A model generated the notes under the pieces. It was not told the DNA's origin, made no database searches, and worked only from the letters and a program-made list of their open reading frames with translations. Below are positions 47,691 to 57,985 of a stretch of 64,000 nucleotides of DNA, piece after piece. Within the stretch, counting starts at the first letter, position 1. Each line of letters begins with the position of its first letter. Position numbers and translations under genes: made by a program. Origin of the DNA: Imbricaverruca yamaguchii. Taxonomy: Eukaryota > Arthropoda > Thecostraca > Neoverrucidae. The stretch is from NCBI GenBank assembly GCA_034440575.1, contig JAOTOL010001555.1, forward strand, positions 1,592,501-1,656,500, in the 5' to 3' direction.

Positions 47691-48700
47691 CTCACCCCAT
47701 TTCCTGGAGCCTCTACCGATTTTCAACGTCTTATGCCCTACCCTCCTCCATATTCAATGTCCTCCTCTCTCGTCTTGAAGGGCCCTCTCTTACATCCTGG
47801 GGCCCTTTACCATGGCATGGAGCTTCCTCTCATGTCCCAGGGGCATTATTTGCCAAGTTAGGAGCCTCCTGCCACACCTCGTGGGCCTCCTTCTTTATCC
47901 TGGCAAAGCTGTACCAGTCTTGAGGGAATCTTCAATTTTCAAAACTCACACTCCTTCATACCTGTTACCACTCCCATCTTAAGGGCCTCCTCTAATTTTC
48001 TTGGAAATCTTTCCGGTCTTCGGGCCCTCATTCGGTCCTGGAGACCTACTCCTTATTGGGGACTCCTCGAGTCCAGCAGAGCCCTCATTCCTTTTCTAGA
48101 GTCCTTTCTTTCAAACTAGGGGCCTCCTCTCACGTCTTGGGGACCTTTTGCTCTGCGTTTTGATTCGAACTTCGCCCATCTTAAGGGTGGTATCTTAAAT
48201 CCTGGCGGACTCCTCTTCTCTCCCAGGTTCCTCCTCTTCCAAATTATACAAACCTTTCCTATCTCAGTGGTCTTGTTATTTCTCGGGGACCTTTTTGTCC
48301 ATCTGCGAACCTTCTTTTCCGCCTGGGAGCTATCTCTCTTATCCAATGGCCTTTTTCTCCAATTTTATGACCTCATCGTCCATCATGGGGTCTTATTTCG
48401 AATCTTGTGTCGTCCTCTTCCGACTTAGGTGCCTCTTGCTATGTCTCTGTATCATTCTTTTCTATCTTGGTGGAACCTTACTCGTTTCGCTGCCTATTTT
48501 TGCATCTCCGAAACCTCATCTTATATTCGCTGAGTGTCTTTTCCGTCTTAGGGCCTCCTCTCATTTTCTGGGGCCTCCATTTCCGTATTCAGGCTTTGTA
48601 ATTATGGGTGCCTCCATGCCAATTTTTGGCAAACTTTTGATTTCTGGGTCCTCCTACCCTCCCCTAGGTGACTCATTTGTAAAATTATGGGACTCTTTAT
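47691..48700 (+). repeat. Degenerate GGGGCCTCCTCTC-type array
   Basis: A pattern of GGGCCTCCTCTCATTTTCTG and variants recurs about every 28-35 bp across 1 kb. It is related in style to the preceding array but has a different consensus. The ORF at 48295-48729 is within this repeat and is not believed to be a gene. Confidence 0.65.
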
Positions 48701-51012
48701 GGGGCGGTGGACGTCGGACCGACGCCTGAGGGCCGACCAGCGGTGGCTAGATGGCTGAGTTTTCGGATGGAGGAGAGGAAGCACTCAGCCAAGGCCACTC
48801 GCCACTCACCGTCGGACATGTGAGTGCTAAACTTCTGGCATGTCATCCTCTTTCCCAAAAACCTTTCCGAACCAACCTAAATTATCTTCCGCAGCTTCTG
48901 CCTTCTCACCAAATTCATGGCTGGGAGCGACCTGTCTCATGGGGGGGGGACCAAATAGGATAAGTTCAGGATGGGGAGGAGGTGGACGGAGATGTCGGAG
49001 ATGGCGGGAAGTATATGAGCAATGTGTGCGAAATGCGATGCGATGCGGTGTATGTAAAGGCAAATATATTAGATTAAGCATATAAACTCTCTAGTGGCAT
49101 CAGCAAAGACCGGTGGTGGCACTTCGGCATTGACGGACAGGAGGAGCGGTAGAGCAGGGCCGGATAAAATAAGATAGAGTGCAGCAATGGATGACGTCAG
49201 AACTACGACCCACTTGAATCGGTGCCCGCGTAGTAAATACCTCAGCGACCAGGTGCGAGGAGGGGAGGATATTTACCGTCCAGAATTGAAATGGCGGCCG
49301 TGCCAGGGGTGATGATGGGACCTGCGCGCTCTGACCGGGTCATCAACAGCCGACCCGTAGACGGAGATCGTACCATGAGTACTTCCCGACAAGGTGGAAT
49401 AGTTTACACAATTATGCTTAGATATGTGCATGATATCAATTTGTACTATAAAGTAAATTTATAAGCGAGGCAGCCGACCTGCGAGTCGTCCTCCTATGGA
49501 CTGAACGTTTCCGGGCGATGGTGGTGACTGTTGAAATCAGTTATATTTCCTAGAATATTATTGCTGCTATATATATGACGCGCGTTTGGTAAACGCCTGA
49601 TTGCCAGAGGGTGCGATGAACGGACACTTCGGGGGTACTCGTATTAGTTCACCTGCTCTGGATCTTTGATCGCAAAATCCCGATGGCCTCTGCGATGCAG
49701 GGGTGCAGGTGAGGTGGCGAACATGGTATGCATGTGGGAGGGGCCGATAAAGGGGCCACCACATTGCGTTCGCCGGAAGTCTGGCGCCGGACTATAGGGT
49801 ATAGGCAAAACATTGTCCGGTGGTTTGTCCACCCCCGAACTCTGCACGTGGGCACGGTTGGTGCAGACAGTTTGAGGGGCATGATGGACGGGTTTGGCAT
49901 GCCATAAGACCCCAGGCTAAAGAGATAGGGCCGGCTAGGATATAAAGACGACCGGGTACGTGCCCAATGTGGTAGGGATCCGTGACCGCCCGTGGGTTAT
50001 GTCAGACCTGGTCGCAAGTGTACGACGAATAAGGCCCGGCGCGGCATCGATCGAACTTAAGGCTAGGTAGGTCGGTCAAAGACATCAGAGCACTTGTATC
50101 AGCCCTCGGCGTCAGTACGATGAGCCCCCTTGTTGCAGTTAAGACTTTGTCCAGGTGAGAAACGCTGCTAATAATGGCTAGGCCAGCCATGTTTGGCAGT
50201 GAAAGGTTTACTTGTTCGGCCCGGTAATACCATCAAAATTAGAGCATTGGTCTGTCGATCTATGTGTTTGTGTACCGCTGAAATGGGGGGGGGGGGGTCG
50301 GGAGCTAAATTTTGGGGCCAAGAAATTCACTAATTAATAAGGGGAGCATTAACGGGGCGAGCGAATGTGAAGTGAATGAGGAGAATGAACATGAGTAGGT
50401 AGATTTAAGAATCAGCGGAAGCCGCTTGGGGCTCAACCCAGGCACCTATTTCGTGCAGAACATTGCACAAAATGATATTATTACTAGCGTCCAAAAAGTC
50501 CCAACACGGGACATGTCATTTAAACCAATGGTAAATATCATTACATCAATTCTCTAATGCAACGTATTCATTATAATATGGCTAAAGACTCTCACTTACC
50601 TGTATGGTGTTCCCAAAACTTTGACCTCGCACATATATAAATTCGTGTTAGGGACGGCAACTCAAACCAACATCACGACGGCTGGGCTTTGGGGATGTGT
50701 GGTGGAATTGGCGGTGAAAAACAATATAATACGCCACTGACATAGGCACAATGAACACAGGAGTGTGTTAGGTCAAGCCCCAATAAGTCAGCAATTCAGC
50801 AGTTCAATCAGCTCAATTCGAGTTTGGGCTGCATCTAAAATACATTCCACTCACACACCCACACACCCCCATTCCACTCACCCACACATTCCACACACAC
50901 CCACCCCACTCACACCCCGCACACCCACACCCCCACTACACCCCGCACACCAACACACCCGCCACCACCCCGAACACCCCACCGACGGCAGAGCCGCTAC
51001 TCCTACAAAAAC
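48701..51012. other. No recognisable gene; CA-rich low-complexity block
   Basis: 48700-48830 has a GC-rich block ending GTCGGACATGTGAGTGCTAAA, which distantly resembles the TTAA-element end. A G-run lies at 50285-50297. 50840-50995 is a degenerate CACACCCCCACTC-type low-complexity stretch. ORFs on both strands (for example 49567-49900) lack family resemblance. Confidence 0.4.
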
Positions 51013-51375
51013 ATTTAATTTCTTCAATATTTCCTCATATGCCAGGTTGCTTATGTCATTAACCATTTTTGTAGCCCTCTTTTGTACTCTCTAAAAGCCA
51101 ACAATATTTTTCATAACTATGAGACCAAGAGTGGACAGTAGTCCAAATGTGGCCCGACATGCACAGTAAAGCTTCCTGGTGGCTTCCTCACTTCTGTGTG
51201 ATACATTCCTACATGTTGCCCCAAGCATTCTCAGTGCCTTCTTCCTGGATTCTGCTGTCTGTTCTGATGCCCCCAATTTTGTGTTCAAAATAGCACCAAA
51301 GCCCTCCTCCTGCTGAGCCACCGATAGTACTTGACCACCGCCATCAAATATGGAGCCTTCATATGCTGCCTACCT
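51013..51375 (-). mobile_element. CR1/L2-like LINE fragment (RT C-terminus)
   Basis: The minus-strand frame 51321-51091 reads GAILNTKLGASEQTAESRKK and SYRSEE-like blocks, then the LAYEE and LKKLN region to 51013. It matches 25549-26022. Both ends are truncated, and the left edge joins the CA-rich block. Confidence 0.85.
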
Positions 51376-53333
51376 TATTGTGATATCTTATCTTTGTATA
51401 ACTAAATCAAGAACCAGTTCAATTAGTTTGATGCCACTTCGATCCACATTATGCATTTTAACACGACCATCATCAGCAAACTAGGACCGGTGCATGACGG
51501 CCATGCCTTCGTTGCCGTCCTCGTCGCCTACAAAATGAGGCGTCAATACAGCGCTTGGCTGTCCGACGTCTGAAGCTCCGGAGACGCTCCTGGCCATTGT
51601 GTCCAGCTCTTGGTTAATCACCATCGGTCGCGGCGGACGCTGCAAGCCACATACGTGGTAAATGACGATGAGAAACCCGTTGAGTTCTGATGACTGCTTC
51701 ATCACGGACTCAACTTACACAGGCGACTCCAGCATCGTGAGGCGCGGGTTGGGCGTCATTAGTATCCGGCAGCCGAAGCTAGGAGTGTGGTTAGCTGTGT
51801 GAGACGGAGGCTGACTCCAGTTAGGCTGCATGTGCGCATCGGCTGGTTGCGCAAGAACTCTGCTCGGCAGAGCGCAGAGGCGGATAACTAGGCAGCATGT
51901 CACCAGCCAGCGGTAGAATGTCCACCCTCACACTGCCGGTCATATGTCACCGTCTCTGCTGTGTGTCGTGAAGTGTCGCCCGGTTTTCAATCTGGTGGCA
52001 TATGTAAAGTGGGAAAATGATCAAAGTTGGATGGAATTTTTATGGGGGTGCAGCTGTAGCTACCACAATAGCAACCCCACTTTAAACCCTGTGATGCCTT
52101 ATAATTCCCATCAGAACAGGAAATTCCTCTCGCTCATTCCAAATCATACCTGCTTATCCCCAGAATGCAGAAAGGAATAATGCAGGTTTTTGCGGAATTG
52201 TACACAGATGATTTTAGGGTATTTTTTAGATGACGGACTCAGGCCCCTGTCATCCTTATGCCTTCCTGCGTGTCGGCTCGAATGGTACAAATGACGTCAT
52301 CTTGGGTACAACTTTTGGGCCGTTTTAATGGATTCATGCATTTTAAAATGGAAATATTTTTAATTCAACTCCCTTTCTAAATCCTATAATATCACGTCTG
52401 TGCTTTTGGAATCGTCTTGAGCTGTTATTTTATCATCCTCAGTTAGGCTGCGAAGTAGGCGACGACGATCACGAATGCAGCGTTTTAGGGGCACGCATTT
52501 TCTCAAATTTTTATATGGCGCAGTTGTGTCATAAATAGCGCAGTTGTTTACATAGCTCCCTCGTAGGATGTTTTGTGTTTGGTTTTATGTCTATCACACC
52601 TTGTGTTCGATGTACGTGCGTTTTAGTTGTGGTTTTATTGCATAGTGTTCTGTTGTGGTGTGTCTTGTGTGTAGTTGCAATGTTAAAATAACTTTTGCTG
52701 TTGTTAATTAGTGATGGAAATTCAGGTGTATTCCGCATTAGGAATCTAAAACGAAATATGCTGATTCCGCTTATCCGGTAAGTTTGCAGTTTTAGGTAAT
52801 TTATGATTTCAAGGAATTCCTTTTCCTAATGCAATGCTTATGAATATGCTCAACATGATGAGACCACTTGATTCCTCTGCAAAAGCATGCTGCTCAGTTG
52901 CGAGACAGCATATCACCCAACAATTGTCTTTGGGTTTGGTAATATAGCATAAACGGTAATGTTTCAAATCAAGAAAAAATGATGTAACATAACGTAACTT
53001 AGCCCAGCCATCTACGCAAGAAAGCAAAAAAAAACTGTAAAAATGGAAAATTTCAAAACAATTTTTATTCTAAAAAGGTTCAAATTCAGAAAAGCCTAAC
53101 CTTACCAAAACTGTTCTTCAGGAAAACTAAGTTACAACAAAGATCACCTCCTCCACCCAAATATTTTTGATAGCCCACAACAAATCCCAAACCTTGCTTA
53201 ACCTAACTAAAGATAATACCCTTGTATGTTTCGTGGAGGTAAAATGCGTGTAAAACTTGTTCCGTTGGTAACCTTAAACTGCAGTAATGCTGCTTATCTT
53301 ATGTATCATGATTTGGATGGAGAAGGTGGAACA
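51376..53333. other. No recognised gene
   Basis: On the minus strand 51705-51481 is an open, unidentified frame (GFLIVIYHVCGLQRPPRPMV). The stretch 52370-53210 is AT-rich with nothing supportable. A single exon here cannot be excluded. Confidence 0.35.
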
Positions 53334-53685
53334 AAATTCAGTGTCAGTATCCTATGGTATATTTTTCAAACATCTGGAAGAAACATATGGAAAGAAGAGA
53401 TTGTCAACCAACATGCTTATGTGTCCAAGACATGAAAATGCATATAAGACCTGGTTGACAGTCAAAAGGAGCTGATGGAGTTCATCCAACCAGCCCTTCC
53501 ATTTGTTTCAACCACCTTACCTCTGATGATTATGATCCTGGCCACGGACGCAGCTGAAAACACTGTCACTGTCAACACCTGCCTTTCCTGGTGTCCTTCC
53601 ATGAATTAGCCTGCCTATCAGATATGTATGGTATGGAGTGTTACATCATGCTTGTCTGGTATGCTTGCTGCACTTTGGAGAATCT
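53334..53685 (+). pseudogene. THAP-domain fragment, copy 2
   Basis: It aligns base for base over about 350 bp with 42638-42992. The frame keeps ENAYKTWL and is then broken by a short deletion where copy 1 reads GAGTCAAAAAGAGC, and by later changes. The distal C-x2-H region is frameshifted. Like copy 1 it ends directly at the LINE tail. Confidence 0.65.
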
Positions 53686-54330
53686 TAGACATCAAGACAC
53701 AAAAGATCAGTGTGGCTATGAGCCACAAGGGCCCTTCTTGGATGCACTCTGAACACTCAACCAATTGCCCACCAAATCCGTCGATCAGGCCTCCCTGGAA
53801 TACTGAAAAGCAAGCCATCTATTCTTGTAATAATTGCCTATGGTGTTTTTAATGATGTTCAATGTGCTGCTACTGACAATGGTTTCTGGGAGCTGGTTCC
53901 AGTGTTCTATTACCCTGTTGGTGAATAAAGACTGTCTTAACCTTGTCCTGCTGTAGTTAGCTTCAATTTTGAATTGATGACCTTTAATTGCATAATTTCT
54001 GTTAGATTCAAATATTTACCTAATGTATTCATTCTTCTAACCGTGAACAATTTTAAAGACCTCAATGAGTGCTCCTCTGAACTTTCTATATCTAAGTGAA
54101 AACAGGTTCAGTTTCTTCAATCTTTCCTCATATGCCAGGTTGCTTATCACATTAACCATTTTTGTAGCCATATTTTGTACTCTCTAAAATCCAACAATCT
54201 TTTTCATGACTAGGAGACAAAGCTTGGACACAGTATTCCAAATGTGTCCTGACATGCACAGTAAAGCTTCCTGATGACTTCCTCACCTATGTATGATACA
54301 TTCCTATATATTGCCCCAAGCATTCTACTA
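53686..54330 (-). mobile_element. CR1/L2-like LINE, 3' end with RT C-terminus
   Basis: The octamer tail (AGACATCAAGACACAAAAG on the plus strand), 3' UTR and RT C-terminal coding region read on the minus strand up to about 54330 (NVSYI, the EEVIRKLYCA region). Several small deletions are present. It is the more complete partner of the tail at 42993. Confidence 0.85.
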
Positions 54331-54404
54331 CTTATGCTTATAACACAATCACCGCGAGCCATAACAATGAGAAGCCAGTCTACGCAAAACCAGTAAATTT
54401 TGAC

Positions 54405-54610
54405 ATTTTGACCTCATTTGACCTTGGAGATATTGACCTAATGTCATGAAATTTGCACACAATAGAGCTCACTACCATACCATTGACCTAAGGTCATGAA
54501 ATTTGCATACAATAGAGCTCACTACCATACCCATCCACCCTGCGAAGTTCGTTGTTCCAACTTTAATAGGAGCCGAGATCTTAAGGGGGCGGAATCCGCC
54601 ACCTCCAGTG
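54405..54610 (-). mobile_element. Partial TTAA-type element end, inverted relative to 55127-55330
   Basis: Reading inward it shares TTTCATGACCT-type, ACAATAGAG, CCCATCCACCCTG, GAGCC(G/A)AGATCTTA and the GGCGGAATCCGCC hairpin with the complement of 55150-55330. It carries an extra internal duplication of about 52 bp (54438-54535). It breaks off before the TTAACACGCGC terminus. Confidence 0.7.
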
Positions 54611-55126
54611 CATGTAATTTTCAATTTTCAGAGGCCCTTCAGGGTGCGTGTTAGGTTCTGTTGCATTTGTATTTGATATTTCGTAACCATTGCTTTTTAT
54701 CAAACTCAAAGCCTCCTTTTGGTGTTTCTTTGCTCACAAACTGAAAAGTAAACAATTGCACAGAAAATGAGTGGTCCTAATTGATGTCAGTCACCTTCAC
54801 AAACATTGCATTGGAAAGGCACTTTCCAATGATTCATAAAACGCCTTCAACCATGAATTTACTACCTAACCTTCCATGTCATAATTTGTTGACGGATTTC
54901 TTTTTGTTTTAATCTCAAAAAGGAAATGAAAATGGACCAAAGCCTAGCCAAACCAAATATGTTCTTGCAGAAAATAAATGTATTTGGAAAATGTATTTTG
55001 AATAGGTTTTGATAATTGTTTTCAAATAAAAAACCTAACCAAATCAAATCTAACCAAGCTGAACCAAGCCCAACCCTATATGCTTGCTTCATGGAAGTAA
55101 AATGTATAACTTGTTTTGTGGATACC
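54611..55126. other. AT-rich spacer
   Basis: No gene seen. It lies between the partial and the complete TTAA-type elements. Confidence 0.4.
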
Positions 55127-55919
55127 TTAACACGCGCTCTGGAAAACCTCTGAAGATTACGCGCTCTGGACGGTGGCGGATTTCGCCTCCGTCCCCCTAA
55201 GATCTTGGCTCATATGGAAGCTGGAGCAACGAAATTCCCAGGGTGGATGGGTACAGCAGTGATCTCTATTGTGTACGAATTTCATGACCTTAGATCAATA
55301 TATTCAAGATCAAATGAGGTTAACATTTTCTGGCTTTGTGTGGCTTGGCTTGTCATCGTTCTGGATCGCTCTGATTGTGTTTAAATGCTTAGAAATCGGC
55401 ATCAGTGATGTTCTGGACATTACTAATGATGCAATGCAGATATGTTAAACCAGGCATTTGACCTCAGGTCACCTATATAGCAGCACTTTATTAGGCCATT
55501 ACCTGCTCCAGTTACCGGAACCAGGCCGCCCGCCCCACTGCTCCGTTGGGCGGCTCCGCGCAATCGGTTTCGCGAAAAAAAAGAGTAAGGTACATGAATG
55601 AAGTATGGAATCGGTTCACAATGACAAACAAGTCCCTAGTGTTGCCAAGAACACTTCCTTTTTACCAATATACGGGAAGCACTTCAGAGCCGATTGTTGT
55701 ATTCTGGCGCTGATGATTTTTTTAACTGCAACGGCCTCTAACTCGACAAAAAATGGGCCGTTTTTGTTTTTCGTGCTTTAAACAACGCACCGGTCATTTT
55801 TAAGCAGGTACGCAAACAATGGCGTATATCGGCCGGTAAAATCTGGAGGCATGCACGAAAAACCGGAGGGGTGGGCGGACTTCGCCCACCCCACCCCACC
55901 CCTCCAGAGCGCGTGTTAA
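55127..55919. mobile_element. Complete TTAA-flanked non-autonomous element, 0.79 kb
   Basis: TTAACACGCGCTCTGGA at 55127 is repeated perfectly (17 bp) on the complement at the right end, which finishes with TTAA 55916-55919. A subterminal hairpin block stands near each end (GGCGGATTTCGCC on the left, GGGCGGACTTCGCCC on the right). There is no transposase. It is a different subfamily from 30956-31990 but has the same architecture. Confidence 0.8.
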
Positions 55920-56596
55920 AGTGCAATAATACCCAAAGCATAAGGCAATAATCATAAAATTATAGGAAGGCACCTATGCACCGACCTAGGTATGTACTAA
56001 GCAATAGGCAAAGCTTGTCTGTTGTTATCAGATTTTAAAATTTTCAGAACAAAAGGTGATGGAGCTTACCAAAGCCCAACACATTTTTCATCCAACAGAC
56101 TTCAATGAAAAGACTAACCTATTATCAGAGTATTTCCTTGTTGAGTATGGCCATCCAAGTCATCATCCAAGTGTACGGTGGTATCACTATAGTGCTAAAC
56201 TTGCAGTGGAAGGTAGTTTTTGAGTTCTTGGAATTTCTGTTTGTGATGCAATGCTTATAAATATTGCCAATATGATGCACTTATATCCTCTGGAAGTGCA
56301 TACTTTTGCAGCTTGGAAGCAAAGTAACACCAAAAAAATGGACTTGAATTTGGGTCAGATAGCATTAAAAGTGATGTTCAAAGTAACAAAAAATGTAGCC
56401 TAACTTCACCTCACCTTCCATGCAAGAAAACAAATTGTTTTAAAAATGGAAAATTTTCAAACAACTTTTTGCATAAAATAATAAACTTAAAAAACTTAAC
56501 CTAACCTAAGATAGCCTGACCCATTTTTGAAGGATCAATTTCTTGGAAAAAATATGCCGCAAAATTGTTCTTTAAAAACAATTATTTTTTTAACTT
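55920..56596. other. No recognisable gene
   Basis: AT-rich, with AACCTAACCT-like runs near 56500. Confidence 0.45.
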
Positions 56597-56818
56597 AAAA
56601 CTTGTAACGGTGTAACGAAAGACGGTGTAGCAAGAGACGGTGTAACGAGAGACGGCGTAAAGATAGACGGTGTAACAAGAGACGGCGTCACGAGAGACGG
56701 TGTAATGAGAGACGGTGTAACGAGAAACGGTGTAGCGAGAGGCGGTGTAACGAGAGGCGGTGTAACGGGCGACGGTGTAACGAGAGACGGTGCAACGGGA
56801 GACGGTGTAACGACGACG
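56597..56818. repeat. 15-bp minisatellite, about 14-15 units
   Basis: The unit AGACGGTGTAACGAG repeats with scattered substitutions. On the minus strand the frame reads a Ser-Arg-Tyr-Thr-Val pentapeptide repeat within an ORF at 56582-56983. No other coding evidence is present. Confidence 0.93.
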
Positions 56819-57844
56819 TACGAAAGTGGAAACGAGGAGTGCAGCCGAACATGCTGGAGGGCTACCGCATCTCCATGAGGTAACCTTTCGGGTTAAGGGG
56901 AGTGGAGTGTTCTCCACTTCGCTCATACCCTTGAATATGTCCCTGAATCTGGGACAAGCAATTTGAAGCACGATTATGGACACGAACAGTAGACCATATC
57001 ATGAGTTGTTTTCTCTACTTGAAATCTCTACTTGAAATCGCGTTTGGTACAAGATACATCACAATATATAATTGTAAGCATAAGCATGATTCTTACACAC
57101 AAACCACGGTTAGAAACGAGGTATTAGGAAGACTTCACAAACACATCAATAAGCAAGATGTCAATAGTTGTTTGGGAAGGATGTCTTCTCATTGTTCAAT
57201 AGGTGGTATATTCCACCCTATTTCACGAATAATTTATAACTGCGTTAAACTGCAATAAAACCCTTAAAGTTTGATAGCCCGGTCCTACCACCCGAATCTC
57301 CCTTACCTACGAAGCCACCAGTTATCTCTCATTCAGAATCTAAATACCTACATACCTCCTCTTGCTATTCTTTTTTACTAAAGTAATCAGCCAACGTAGT
57401 CTGTCTCTTCATCTTAGCGACCCACAACATCATCATACGAAGCATGCTGCTCAACTGGGCTTAATTGGACACACGCACAAAGCATCCTGTTCAAATTTCG
57501 CTTTCGAAATCTGGGTTACTGGGTTTGCTTGCCAGTTACTGGATAAACTAAAGTCATGAAGCTATCTGACTCGGCCCCTGTCAATGTTCATTGGCAGCCG
57601 GGGACGTCATCTGGGCGCTGATTTGGGTTCAGCAGGTTATCACCACAGCAAGAAATGATACTTTTCCGCGTACGTTCCTGACTAACAAGTGTATTTGAGA
57701 GGTATGAATTATGCGTCATCTGAAAGCTTGTTTCATGGTATTTCGATGATCATGGTAGGCTTTTACAAGAAGATGTTAGTTATTGTGTAAAATGGTGTTA
57801 TTTAGACCCATGCCATATCCATCGACACTATTTAATTTAAGCGG
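56819..57844. other. No recognisable gene, one dispersed repeat
   Basis: Includes the 57160-57250 repeat shared with 23760-23875. The ORF at 57001-57258 runs through it and has no family resemblance. Confidence 0.4.
57160..57250 (+). repeat. Dispersed repeat shared with 23760-23875
   Basis: GGTATATTCCACCCTATTTC and the following ATAATTTATAACTGC are shared. See 23760-23875. Confidence 0.5.
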
Positions 57845-57985
57845 GCCGAGCGACTCGGTGTGGGTAGCGCAGCTGATAGCGTGTCAGTTTGCCGACTCGG
57901 AGGCAGCCGGTTCGAGGATGGAGGCCGGTGGCTTTTTGTGCGTGTCGCGGGAAGTCCTTCTAATAAGCGACAGTGAATAAAAACA
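57845..57985 (+). mobile_element. tRNA-like SINE, second family
   Basis: GGGTAGCGCAGCTGATAGCG resembles a tRNA A box, and CCGGTTCGAGGATG, 40 bases later, a B box. The tRNA body is followed by non-tRNA sequence and a GTGAATAAAAACATT tail. The acceptor stem does not pair, so it is not a functional tRNA gene. It differs from family A in both head and body. I found no clear target duplication. Confidence 0.6.

Noticed and set aside
46228..48729. ORFs of 80-155 codons at 46.2-48.7 kb as genes
   Set aside because: They follow degenerate repeat arrays, overlap on both strands, and show no protein family.
56582..56983. Tyr/Thr/Val pentapeptide protein
   Set aside because: The ORF is produced by a 15-bp minisatellite with no start context, domain or splice support.
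57845..57985. Functional tRNA gene
   Set aside because: A- and B-box-like motifs exist but the acceptor stem does not pair and a SINE-like tail follows.
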